This document shows, piece by piece, positions 49,189 through 60,600 of a stretch of DNA of 64,000 nt (positions within the stretch are counted from its first letter, which is position 1; each line of letters opens with the position of its first letter). The notes under the pieces were generated by a model, which saw only the letters and a program-made list of their open reading frames with translations, was not told the origin of the DNA and did no database searches. The position numbers and the translations under genes were made by a program. The stretch comes from Cerrena zonata (taxonomy: Eukaryota > Basidiomycota > Agaricomycetes > Polyporales > Cerrenaceae). The stretch is taken from assembly GCA_038087015.1 (NCBI GenBank), contig JASBNA010000022.1, positions 310,001 through 374,000 of the forward strand, given 5' to 3'.

Positions 49189-52100
49189 TGGTAAGAGCGA
49201 GAAGTGCTGATAGAGACTTGGACTGGTGAAGGTCTGTCTGAAGCTAGGAAGACGGGAGAGAAGTCGCCTGGAGATTGCAAGCAACTAGAATCGAGCTTTT
49301 ATACCGGTATGTTCAGAATGAGGCATGTGAGGATGAAAATGCCAAGGAAATGCATCTGCATGACTTCTCCATGCAATTCTCCGTGACAACGAGGATATCA
49401 ACTGAACAACAGATACGTACGCCGAGGAATACATATGGGCGAGGTACGCATGTCGAGCAGAACCACATCGAAGCTAGGGAGAAAGAGCATGAACTAGAAC
49501 AAGCGTTGACGGACCGCGGTGCACGAACCTCTCTATCTATCATGATCCTTATGCTTCCGTTAGATGACAATGCGACCAGGATCACTGTACCCAGCAGCTG
49601 TTAGGTCTTGGCATGGAGAGCATACAATTGCCGGGTAGAGTAGGCCATCGCGTAACCTCGATTGATCTTCTCGAGAGATCTCGGGCGAGAGGGCAACGAA
49701 ATCAATAATATGCCACATGGAATATTGAGTGAAACAATGAGTGAATATTTTTGGGGAAACGAAGGGGAACGAGCGTGCATACATGTACTACATATTGACA
49801 GCTTCCTCAACGAGTAGACCTGCCACTTTCAGTCGAGGAAGCGTTGTCAATTGCAGTCCATTACAGACGCATGCTTCTTTGCTGAGGAAGCCTGGCGATC
49901 TCCTAGGTACTCTACGGGATTCTAGCAAGAAAGAAGAACCCATGAAGATATCCATACACTCACATGATAGCGAGATGATTTCAAAACCGACCCCACAATC
50001 CAGGTGCATCTAAGTAGTTGTGATCATGATGCGATTTCTCCAGTAACCACGCGGAAAACCATTTCATCAGCTTCTTTCGACCGTCACACGAGCTCCGAGA
50101 AGGTGTGGTCCGAATGACAACGACTTGCGTTATCTTTGTCTGCGATTACCAGTCGGGACAAATGCTGGCCTGCATTGTTACCAGGAAGGGAGATGCTCGG
50201 AGGGTGAGGAGAATGAAAAACATCTCCGCCGCGGGTGTGAGCAAAGCAGTGCTGTTCGGTATCACAACCACACATTCCTTATCTGGACGCCAGTGATCTC
50301 CAGCCTACTCACTCTCAGACTCTAACAACGTACCCGGAGTAATTCTAGGAAGTATTATACGCCTTTTCACGCTCGATTGTACAATCGTGAGGACATGGTT
50401 TCTGTACGTCGTATATGTGGACCTTGTGCAAAGGTACGCGTACTGCACCTTCAGACACATGAACACATATTAGAGATTACCACACTTCCGGTGCAGCAAT
50501 CGTTTGCCAAGACTATGCGTCGCATGGTCTCCTGGCGTCAGTGGGGTTATAGTAGGTTGTAGCCATATCGGTGCGCTGAACTGGAGTGAAGATACACTAA
50601 GCTTCGTCCTGTCACTTTATGCAGTAGCAGACAACGGTTTTAGCATACATCTTTCTCGTAAGCTCAGAAAGACCGTGCTGACAATCTGAAGCGCCATTAT
50701 TTTATTTCTTAGGGATACAATACCCTCGACAAGATGATAGTACGCCATAGATTTCATACACATTTTCGATACCTAATCTTCCTCTCAGCTGTCTAGCAAT
50801 TAGTGCCTGTGTCTAGATTTCCAAGGCTTGACGTCCAAACTTGGGTCTTTGACTGTCGTCCATGCATCATTCGAGGGGCTCTTCGTCGTCCTCGCTGCAC
50901 ACACAACCGAGTACATGGTGGTACATAGTGGTACACTCCCATCTTCGATCGAATTCGTCCTGGATCCACAAAGTCAGGAAAAGTCTCGGCTTAATATCTG
51001 AAGACCCAAGACCCAAGCTTGATTTGCAAGTTTTCATTCTGCGCCGTAGATCTTCAAATTCGGCCGATTGTGTCTAAGATCGACCAAGAGCCCAAGAGAC
51101 TCCAAGACAATGCTCCTCGTACATGTGCCGTGCGATGCCGTATAACGGCGGTGATAGAGGAATAATATACAAGACGAGTCTACGAGGTATGTAGTCATAG
51201 CAGTCGAAGTAGGTAGCAGGCGGTCGCAGGTTGAGGTAGACGACACGGTAACAGTCACCTATTTCTTATTCGAGTCGATGCAAATAGACACATCCGTTTA
51301 GACCTTCCTAGATCGCGAAACGCAAATATTGAGCTGCTTATCCCTGCTGACTACTCATAGAAATTTCGACAATGAGTCAGAACGAAGGTGTAGTAACTTG
51401 AAGGGGACGGGCCCACGAAAGCTCAGCTTCTTGGAACCATTTGCGGTTCTTTGAGCCGGTAAATGAGGGGATTTTCTGAGACGTAGACCTTCTACCTTTG
51501 TGCTATTCAGCGCTGCTCATAAGTCGAATACTTCGAGAGTGAGAAATAGATGCTAACATCTGACTCCCTGTGGCGGCGAATTTCATTTGAAACAAATAAT
51601 ACAGACTAAAGCAATAGGATTATGTTGAGGGTTTCGTTGAAAGGTCATGCCAGTGGTAAATATAGCGAGAGCTACCACTGTGCAGGCGAAGCTGGCAGAT
51701 GAGTGAAGGTCAAGTTGCAGGATCGAGCTCTGAATCATAAACAGTTATACAATGGGCATGGTTTAAAATCACTGTTACGGCCTGAAGATAGGGGCCGATA
51801 GGAAGAGAAATTCGGAACACACAGGCGCGAAGATAAAGATGCCATTTTGTTCCAATACGCGTCCTGCGTTACAGCAATTACAGACGTAGTACAAATTGCG
51901 GTTGAGCCTAGGAACTCCATCCTATTGGTGAGTATCCTGAGTATAGAGAAGAGGATAGATATCAAAGTCACAAACGTCCTCAAGCTGGAAAAGGGTAGCT
52001 GGCAAAGGGTAGCTTGAAACGGAGGTAAACGTCGTCAATAACGATAATCGATAAAGGCTCGAAAGTACAAGTTGTCGAAATTGAAGCAGCAGAATGTCAA

Positions 52101-52499
52101 TGATTATGTAATCGGGCGCTTCTGGGTAACAGAGGGAAACGGAGAAGGGACAGTCAACGAGCACCAAAGTCAAGACATCCGACCCTCCTCAAGCACTCCT
52201 TATGTCGGTGAGTCTCACAAATTGCATCCTGGAGCACCTACAGATACTCTACTGGCCGAAACAACGAAGAAAATGCGACCGAAAACGATGGATGCCGAAG
52301 GTTTGGGGTGGATGACTTGAGCGAAGTTTGGATGGAGCTGCTCTTTGGGTATCATGAAGGACTGGTCTTACAGAGAGACATGGCAAGAGAAAATTCGGTC
52401 GTTCCAATCGTTGTTTCAGGTTACAGGAGCCATCTCGAAGAGCTTCCGGTGCATATGAGCATTTAGGATCATAATACTGAATTCTTGCCTTTCGTCTAG
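49189..52499. other. 3.3 kb without supported gene
   Basis: Besides the fungalysin promoter at the left end and the leader of eL14 at the right end, I find no defendable gene. Minus-strand frames near 51735-52173 are hydrophobic but unspliced, unmotivated and short. Confidence 0.45.
49296..49303 (-). promoter_or_regulatory. TATA box of fungalysin gene
   Basis: The minus strand reads TATAAAAG at 49303-49296, about 108 bases before the fungalysin ATG at 49188. The sequence and distance fit a TATA-type core promoter, common for inducible secreted hydrolases. Confidence 0.6.
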
Positions 52500-53027
52500 G
52501 AATCAAACTTCAAGCGTTTCGTCGAGGTTGGACGAGGTTTGTTCCCTCTCAAAACAGACACATCTTGATCCGTACTTATCCTAACGTCTAGTTGTCCTCC
52601 TCAAGTCCGGTCCCTATGAAGGCCACATTGCCGTGATCGCTGAGATCATCGACCACAACCGGGTGCGTTTTCACGTACAATTGACTCCTCGAAGGGCATG
52701 CAAAACTGACAGGAACTCTATGATATCTAGGCTATCATCGACGGTCCTACAACTGGCGTTCCCCGTCAATCTTTCCCCTACCGCCACCTTACCCTCACTC
52801 CCCTCAAGCTCTCCAAGCTCCCCCGTGCCGCTGGAACCGGTGCCGTCCGCAGACATATCGAAGCTGACGGTATCGTCGAGAAGTGGAACAAGTCTTCATG
52901 GGCACAGAAGCGTGCTGCCGTTGAGAAGAGACGGTCATTGAGCGACTTCGAGCGTTTCGCCGTTATGTTGGCCAAGAAGTCTCGGGCAGACCGTGTCAGG
53001 AAGGCTGTCAAGGCTGCCAAGGCATAA
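52500..53027 (+). CDS. RPL14: 60S ribosomal protein eL14 (5' end unresolved)
   Basis: Structural protein of the large cytosolic ribosomal subunit. Exons seen are 52500-52536, 52592-52662 and 52731-53027, with agreeing phases, giving 134 residues from the first visible exon. Family landmarks are FKRFVEVGRV at the start, LLKSGPYEGHIAVIAEIIDH joined to NRAIIDGPTTGVPRQ, then FPYRHLTLTPLKL, and a C-terminus KKSRADRVRKAVKAAKA. The initiating exon must be very short and lies upstream. Two phase-compatible candidates exist, ATGCCGAAG at 52292 and ATGGCAAGAGAAAATTCG near 52380, but both use weak donors, so I leave it open. Confidence 0.92.
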
Positions 53028-53299
53028 GTTTCGAACCCTTGATTCACTTGTGCTTTGGAGAGGAGGGGAGGAGACTCAGAGACAAAATGGGCATTTTCGC
53101 GCTTTCTGGCTTGGGATGGCGTCCGAGCAGATTATACATTATCCTTGCCATTCTCGCATTGTTTTTCTATGCATCACCATGAACATGACATGCTGCACAT
53201 GCTTCACGCCCACTCATTGCATCTCGTGTCCGAGCGTTACGAAAACTAACGAATGCAGTGTGAATAGATTGACTATAAGATACGTGTTAGGGTGCAGAA

Positions 53300-54214
53300 T
53301 TAGGCCGTTCTTTGCCTTTTCGATCTCTCTATAGCACCCTCCGCTTCAAGCTCTTTCATAGCAGCTTCAATCCACCCTGAGAATCCATCCTTCTCGAACG
53401 CGTTCCCAAGTCGTTCTTCTGCAGCTGACCATGTCCACTCGGTTTCTTCAGAATTGAGAATTAACGATGGGCCATCTTTCGGATGATCGTTGTCTTCTGG
53501 CGGTCGGTATATCCGTGAAGAGAGTAAGGGCATATTTCGTAAGAGAGAATTACGCATCCTATCGGCAAATTCCTGGGTCTATAAAATGAGTAGAAACCAT
53601 CTAACTCAGTATGGATAGGATCGAGGGGAAGAGGGAAGCGTACATCGCGAACACCCATAGCAGTCTTCACGGCCATGACAGTCGTTACTGCGCCGACAGT
53701 GACAAGTAAGGTCGCAATTCCAAACGCTTTTGCCGAGTATAGAGCGCCATTGAACTCTTCTTCGGCAGGAGGCAGACTCGAAGACACCAAAGTTGAGCTC
53801 TTCAAAGCCGAGCCCTCTTGGGAAGAAACGTTTAGTGAAGGTACAATAAGTGCTCCCGAACCTCGTCTGAAAGTTGTTCGTCGGGGAGGAGGTACCGAGC
53901 TCAAACTCAAGTCCGCGTTAGGTCTGGGGACCACACCAGGCCGAGATAAAACGGGGGTTCGCCTGGGAGGTGGAGGAGCACTATGTTGAAGTGTTTCAGT
54001 AAACAGTTTAGCTCGTTGTCGACGTAGTAGAACTATAGGGACAGCAAGTGCGGCTGTTGTCACAGCAAGCTACTTTCAAGCAGAGATCACTGGCACTGTC
54101 AGAGTGTGAGTTGCATGAGTGTGAACTGGAACAACGTACAAGAGCTACGGGCATCCATTTGGGCACAGGCTTTTTCTCTTGACTGTGGTCATTTGTGGCA
54201 CTCTCCCTTGTCAT
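53300..54214 (-). CDS. TMEM242-like mitochondrial membrane protein (3 exons, 259 aa)
   Basis: Probable mitochondrial inner-membrane protein. Human TMEM242 helps assemble the ATP synthase c-ring; assigning that role here is inference from similarity. Inferred exons are 54214-54140, 54069-53644 and 53578-53300, in phase. Two hydrophobic helices are visible: residues about 21-40 (VALLAVTTAALAVPIVLL) and about 138-162 (AKAFGIATLLVTVGAVTTVM), the second followed by the family-like KTAMGVRDTQEFADRMR. Between them is a Pro- and Ser-rich linker of about 100 residues (PPPPRRTPVLSRPG), longer than in animals. The C-terminal tail is acidic and ends AIERSKRQRTA. It converges on the eL14 gene, with 272 bases between the stops. 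Confidence 0.7.
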
Positions 54215-54631
54215 AGCAGACTGAGTGACGTTCCTGAGGTGCGAATGAATGGAATATCATAACTGTAACTCCGAACTTTCTCGATCGCTACTAGCGTCTA
54301 CTACATGGCTATAGCGCTTTCCCACGGACAATGTGTCTCAATCCGGGAAGTAAATACATGATCTGAGAAGGCTCGCAGCACGCTCATACTTCTACTCATG
54401 TTCTATCCAACATAGGGCTCCTTCAGATGCGATAGCCGACTACGCCACCAACCCAATACTATTGAATAGCCTAACAAGTGTATTTCTACGTTATTTGGTA
54501 CCAACTGAAAAGACGATGTGCCATTGAGGGCTGAGTTGAATAAAAACGAATTGGGTGAACGACGGACGCATGCCTTAGAGAGGGAGTAATTGATATGTCG
54601 AACTCTAGTTAGAATCACACTTTGATTAATT
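54215..54631. other. Intergenic between minus-strand genes
   Basis: About 420 bases: promoter side of the TMEM242-like gene and 3' end of the UNC93-like gene. Nothing else is visible. Confidence 0.5.
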
Positions 54632-56548
54632 CTACATGTCCGCAATCGACTCAACAACTTCTGTCTTGTTGGGGACCTTTTCTGCGGAGTGTTTACGTGC
54701 ATTCTCTCCACGAATGCCATCCTCGATCGCAGACTCTTTGGTAGTATCGACATACACCACCTTTTCTGCCTCGTAATTCGTTTCCTTAACTGTACGAATA
54801 ACGAGAAATGCGAAGGGGAAGGAAACAAGCATGATGCACCAGGTAGCGAGATGCTCGTTGAGATAAGGTGTAGATGTGGCATCCATTCCAAATGAACCTG
54901 CTATACCCTATCAGACATCATCGTAAGTGAATACTCGTGAGTTGTGTTATATGGGAGATATAGCCAGAAACGTACTGCTGATTGCATTGCTTTGTACAGA
55001 CCAGCAAAACGCGCCAAAGTGAAAGGCTCGTTCGTCAGGGCGGACATGATCCAATATGCAACAGCCTGATAGCAGGCATCTGCAAAGTAGACTGATAGGA
55101 ACGAGTTAGCACGAGGCTCTAGTCCCTGGAAAATATCGATACATACAGAAGAAAAACAGAATGCCCTTGCCGGCGTAACTATCATCTCTATAGTTTATTA
55201 GCTTCCCGGCCGTCTTCAACGCAGCCGCGTCTGCTCTATCAAACGTCACTTGCCAACTCAACGTGACAGCCCAAATAACGATTTCGAGGATCACCAACGT
55301 AGCTAGCCCGAGATACCCCCTCGTACGACGAGCAAGCCATTTGTTATCCAATACGACGAAACCGATGAAAAGAGCGCCAATGATAGCTCCAGCACCTTCG
55401 AGTGTAGCATTGAGTGTGCGAGTGGGACCATCAAACATTCCTGCGTTGATTGCTCCTTGATAAGCATAGAAATAATCGGCTGCAAAGAACATAGGAAGGA
55501 GTGCTAGAAGAACATAGAATAGTGAGTATTAATGAGCATGTCGTTAAGAGGAGTATGAATACCGAGTGTGCGCCAATCTTTGAGAAGGCTGACCATTCCA
55601 AGAAATTCTTCACGAATTTTGGTGACAGTCTCGATTTTAACGACGGTTCCGTCGGAACGAATGACTCGGTTTGGTGGGAGGACGAGGAACGAAGAGGCAA
55701 TACCGACGAAAATAATAATCACAAAAGCCTACACCCACTTAAACTTAGTAATCCTTCATCATGTGGAGTAAGCTAGCTGAACCGACGGTATACGTTGAGT
55801 TTGATACAGCACCGAGGGACCCGTCCTTGATGTTGATGGCGAGAGCGATAACAGATCCTATGAAAGATCCGAATTGAAATATAGCCCAGAAGATACCGAA
55901 TGCCTTCCCCTTATCTTTCTCCAAAGGGTACGACATCATGATGGATCCTTGAGCGGACCATAATAATGCAGCAGTGAAACCTACCACTGCTCCCGCAAAG
56001 ATAGGAAACCATCTCGTCCTCTGAGTTTGGAAGCTGATTGCGAGGTGAGTCAAATACAAAACATGAGCTAGCGTATTAGGTTGCTTACCACCAAAGCGAA
56101 CCAACGTAAAGGACATATCCGAGAGAACCAAAGAATAATGTGAGCCTGGGTCCCAAAACTACGCAGGAAATTGAACAACGTCTACATTTCGCCTGTGAAC
56201 GCACGCTCACTGTTGTTTATAGCTCCCGAAACCAGACCTGCTAAGGCGAACGTGCCATAAAGCACTCCTTGGGATACATCGTAAAGGATGACATCCTGAG
56301 TACCACCTGCTCCTAGGTTGGATACGGCTACAAACATGCCTACTGTCGCAAAGCTGTGTCACAGAATGGAGTTTATCTTCAGTCTGTCTTAAACCTGTGT
56401 ATGACGGAACAGTCACTTACCAGGTGATCCCGACAAGCACCACCTGTGCCATAGGTGACCTAGCATCCCATCATCATTTAGTAAGTTGCGCAAGAGTGAA
56501 TAAAACTCACGTGTAGAACGCAGGGAGTTTCAATCGTGTCATAGACAT
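54632..56548 (-). CDS. UNC93-like MFS membrane protein, copy 1 (9 exons, 483 aa)
   Basis: Multi-pass membrane protein of the UNC93/DUF895 branch of the major facilitator superfamily; its substrate is unknown. Inferred exons are 56548-56511, 56459-56421, 56353-56211, 56158-56089, 56033-55787, 55728-55563, 55503-55147, 55091-54976 and 54907-54632; phases agree. Landmarks are LPAFYTSPMAQVVLVGIT, ATVGMFVAVSNLGAGGTQD, FTAALLWSAQGSIMMSYPLE, FYAYQGAINAGMFDGPTR and YQAVAYWIMSALTNEPFT, with a hydrophilic C-terminal tail ending ESIADM. Exons 2-8 have the same lengths as in the partial copy at 62361. The donor of intron 5 is GTCGGT, weak but phase-correct. The gene looks intact. Confidence 0.9.
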
Positions 56549-57417
56549 CTCTTCGCTGTTAGAAGGGTAGGCCCTTGTTCCAAACGACGATCAAAAATGA
56601 GGGATGTTTATAACATAGACCACACGCTTATCAACTCGCATGATGGTCAAATTTCAAGTAAGTCGGTAACTATGTACGGCTTCGGCCTCACTACAAAATG
56701 AGGTAACTTGATCGAGTTGCGCCTTTACGTACCTGGAGAGCTGATAAACGGTTTGGGCGGAGTGATGCAGTACTCACATCGCATAATACAAGACTAGCCG
56801 TTTGCGCGTCCGTGAGATGGAGATGCTGGATGGTCCGCGTCTGTGAAGTATACAGGACTCGGCACCTCTGGGTTTGTACGTATAAGGATTTCTAAGGTAC
56901 TTTCAAGTTGTGCTAGACTTGAACTTTAAGTGATATTAGGATAAGCTTGTCGCGGATCGTGCAAATTTAGATAATGGTTACCTGAATGGCGACTAGGCAA
57001 AGTTTGTCGAAAACTTACAACGAGGTGAAAAGATGGAAGACATGCCATGAAATGGGTAGCCTCATATTCAACTTGAAAATGAAAAATCGCTGTCGGCACC
57101 ATCCTCGATATACACTCTGGATCCTATACATGTTCCCACTCAAGTTAATAACCTCGAACTGAGGGAAAGTGGTTCGATAGCTAGGAATTCGAAGGGCATC
57201 GTAAACATAACGAAGAATTCAACCAACAAAGCAATCTTACCTGCCGTCTGTTTCCTTGTCATACGATCTTCCGATCACACTGCGGTGTCTAAACAAGGTG
57301 CAATATTGAATAGCAGAGGTGGTGTAGGATAAATAACATGTAGTGATACAATGCAAACATAACCTGTAGTCCAAAATCAAAAAGCAACAAAACACAATGA
57401 AAACACTATACATCCGC
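56549..57417. other. Intergenic, no recognised gene
   Basis: About 870 bases holding the promoter of UNC93-like copy 1 and the 3' flank of ATG101. No frame with support. Confidence 0.5.
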
Positions 57418-58291
57418 TCAACTTAAGTCTACACCGCCTACTATAGGTGTTATTTTCACGGGGAAAGGGGATATCCCCTTGCTATCTCTAATAGGAGGAA
57501 CGCAGGAACGACCCTCTCCAGACGACGTATGCTTTAAAATTGTCCGTAGGGTTTCTGTCAGGGTAGTGGCAAGACCTGAGTTGAACTTTTGTCTCTCTAC
57601 ACGGAAGATTAGCCCTTCAGGTACAATGTAAATTTCTAGCGTAGAAGTAAAACTGACCTCGATCCGAGGTTGGTTGTTGAACGACAACTTTGACCTTCCT
57701 AAATAGCTACATTAGATAGGGTGTTTAGACGTATGGATGTAACCTACCATTGTTCCCAGGGGACTTCCTCTTCCTAGAAAAATGACGTCATTATTGATAA
57801 AACGTATCAGGGGTGTTGTGAGTATACCTGACTGCTAAGATAGTACCATGTTTTCCGGGCCCGCTTTTCCGTGAAAAGGACATTGATCTGAGAAGTAGAG
57901 TCAATGTATACTCTTGTTGGCGAGTAATGGAAGGTATTACCTCCCCCCTTTTGTCGCCTCGCAGGTCAACAGCCCTCCAGAAGACGTCCACCTTGTCTTG
58001 GATCAACTGCTTGATCTCCGGATCATCCACACCTGGCTGTCACAAAATCCTTTAACGCCTCACAATACTTCTGAGGTCAAGACACTCACCATCGTGACAT
58101 CCTGCACTTCGAATGTCTGTGGTTTCACGATTCCGAATAACCTATGAAACAAAATGGAATGTAATACCGCTCGGAGAACCTCCTTGGTAGTAGACCTGTC
58201 AAGAACCTAGCTATCTTCGTATCAGCATCACCAATAAGACCCGCTCTATCTGACTCACCAAATCGACGTTAATGACTGGATGTGTGCTCAT
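57418..58291 (-). CDS. ATG101: Autophagy-related protein 101 (7 exons, 183 aa)
   Basis: HORMA-fold partner of ATG13 in the ULK/Atg1 autophagy-initiation complex, present in most eukaryotes but not in budding yeast. Inferred exons are 58291-58259, 58206-58090, 58036-57941, 57887-57828, 57773-57748, 57698-57658 and 57596-57418; phases agree and give 183 residues, near the family's usual 200-220. Landmarks are RAVLHSILFHRLFG near the N-terminus (human: AVLHTVLLHR), then PEIKQLIQDKVDVFWRAV, FTEKRARKTWYY, EEEVPWEQW (the W-rich segment that family members share), and the C-terminal KGISPFPVKITPIVGGV. The very small exon 5 (26 bases) is supported by phase and by EEEVPWEQW. It shares a promoter region with CCT3. 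Confidence 0.9.
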
Positions 58292-58511
58292 GGTTGCAGT
58301 CAGGAGTGACTGAGCAGTATCACTCGTGCACGTTCCGAGGAAAGCATGTAGGCCCTGTACTCCTAAGCGTGGTCGTTCCATATTTAGGACGAGATGCGCT
58401 GACGTAATACGCGACTTTGGGTCGATTGAATTGCGCGTTTGAGGAGAACTTGTGTAGACCGACTACACTCAACCCTACATCCTTTCTTAATACTCCTTTA
58501 TTCGTCAAAAA
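58292..58511. promoter_or_regulatory. Divergent promoter region of ATG101 and CCT3
   Basis: Only 220 bases separate the start codons of ATG101 (minus) and CCT3 (plus), so both promoters must lie here or overlap the 5' exons. I see no clear TATA box, which fits housekeeping-type initiation. Confidence 0.6.
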
Positions 58512-60600
58512 ATGTCGGGACAAACACCTGTGTTCGTTATGAGTGAGTACCTGAAACTGTATTGCTTGAAGCGAGTTTGATATTTATTTGCTTAGACACC
58601 GCGCCTGAAAGGCAGTCAGGGCGCAAAGCACAGATCTCGAATATCACTGCTGCCAAGGTATAGATGCCGTTGTGACTCTGTTCCCCTCATACTAACTAGT
58701 ATAATATGTTTAGACCGTTGCAGATGTCATCCGAACATGTTTGGGTCCAAAAGCCATGCTGAAGATGATTCTCGATCCGATGGGTGGTATTCTGTACGTG
58801 CATATTACTACGTTCTATGCTTTTCATGAACGTTCGAGAGCTAATAAGTATTTTTCAATAGTCTCACAAATGATGGAAACGCCATTTTGCGTGAAATCGA
58901 TGTCGCTCATCCAGCAGCAAAGAATATGATCGAGCTTAGCCGGACGCAGGATGAGGAATGTGGTGATGGTACTACCAGTGTCATCATCCTTGGTACGTGA
59001 ATCATCTATAAGTCTCAATATATGCACTAAATATCTCACACAACTAGCTGGCGATATTTTGGCTCAGTCATTATCCCAACTCGAACGCGACATTCACCCC
59101 GTTGTGATCATTTCCGCTTACAACAAGGCTCTCAAAGAAGCTCTCGAAATCATTAAACGCATTTCCATCCCTATCGATACCTCTGACGACGGTGCCATGC
59201 TCTCGCTCATCAAAACATCCATCGGACAAAGTTTGTCTCGCGTTGGTCTGATCTCATGTGCAAACTCGCCTTGGACGCAGTCCGAATTGTTGCTCAAGAC
59301 GAAAACGGTGCAAAGACCGTTGACATCAAACGATATGCTCGTGTGGAGAAGGTTCCCGGAGGTGAAATCGAGCAGAGTACGGTGATCAATGGGATTATGA
59401 TAAACAAGGATATCACGCACCCGAAGATGAGGAGACGGATTGCGAACCCTAGGATTTTGTTGTTGGATTGCCCGTTGGAGTATAAGAAGGGAGAGAGTCA
59501 GACGAACATTCGAAATCTCGAAGGATACGGACTTCGGAAGGTTCCAGGAGCTCGAGGAGGCTCAGGTCAAGTCGTTGGTTGACAAGATCATCGAGTTCAA
59601 GCCTGATCTTGTGATCACCGAGAAGGGTGTATCAGGTAAATCATTTTTCCAACTTACCCCTTCGAAAGTCTAACTGTAATAAATTTTAGATTACGCTCAG
59701 CACTTCATGTACAAAGCTGGCATTTCTTCAATCCGCCGGGTCAGGAAATCTGACAACAACCGTATCGCTCGTGCTGTTGGCGCAACGATCGTCAACCGAC
59801 TAGAAGACCTTCGTGACTCTGATATCGGCACGAAATGTGGTCTTTTCAATATCGAAAAGATCGGTGACGAGTACGTCCAGTCATCAATGCTAACTCATTT
59901 TCTCATACTCAATCGCACCTTTTAGATACTTCATGTTCCTCACTGAATGCCGAACCCCCAAAGCTTGCACGATTCTCCTCCGCGGTCCCTCAAAAGACAT
60001 CCTCAATGAGATCGACCGTAACCTTGCAGATGCTATGTCCGTCGCACGTAATGTCGTTTTCAACCCTGCTCTCGCTCCTGGAGGAGGTGCAACAGAGATG
60101 GCTATCAGCGTTGGCTTGCATGCTAAGGCAAGGAGTGTGACGGGTGTTGAGGGCTGGCCGTTCAGAGCTGTCGCCGATGCGTTCGAGGTTATTCCTAGGA
60201 CGTTGGTGCAGAACAGTGGTGGAAATGCCATCAGGGTATTGACTGAGCTCCGGGTAAGTTATCTCCTGCTTTTCTTGGAAGTCCCTTTTGTTGAGTGACT
60301 TCCCCCTTTGTTAGGCAAAACACGCAAATGGCGAGCACTCGTGGGGTATCAATGGTGAGACTGGAAAAATTGTCGACATGAAAGAGTATGGTCTCTACGA
60401 GTCTGCCAGCGTCAAGGTACGACGTCATCTGTGCCTATCGCAAAATCCAATTTATTGACTCGGGCTATTTTTAGATCCAAACTTACAAAACTGCTATCGA
60501 GGCAGCCCGTGTCCTACTTCGAGTAGATGATGTCGTCCAAGCGACTCGTAAGGAGAGGGAACAGGGTGGAGGAGGTCCCCCTGAAGAAATGGGCGAATAG
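58512..60600 (+). CDS. CCT3: Chaperonin CCT/TRiC subunit gamma (9 exons, ~542 aa, two apparent 1-base indels)
   Basis: Subunit of the cytosolic group II chaperonin that folds actin, tubulin and other proteins with ATP. Inferred exons are 58512-58542, 58596-58657, 58714-58793, 58862-58992, 59048-59635, 59690-59870, 59926-60253, 60315-60416 and 60475-60600. Landmarks are [46 protein letters not shown] (nucleotide site, residues about 92-104), [18 protein letters not shown] and [13 protein letters not shown]. Within exon 5 the frame shifts by minus one at about 59226 (SIG-TKF expected) and returns at about 59510 (SQTNI-EISKD). The stretch between is perfectly coding ([18 protein letters not shown]) in the shifted frame. 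Both sites are tiny homopolymers, so assembly errors are likely. As written, the reading frame is broken. Confidence 0.95.

Noticed and set aside
52072..52320. 82-codon frame upstream of eL14 as its N-terminus
   Set aside because: eL14 proteins begin only a few residues before FKRFVEVGRV; this frame has no match and no suitable donor.
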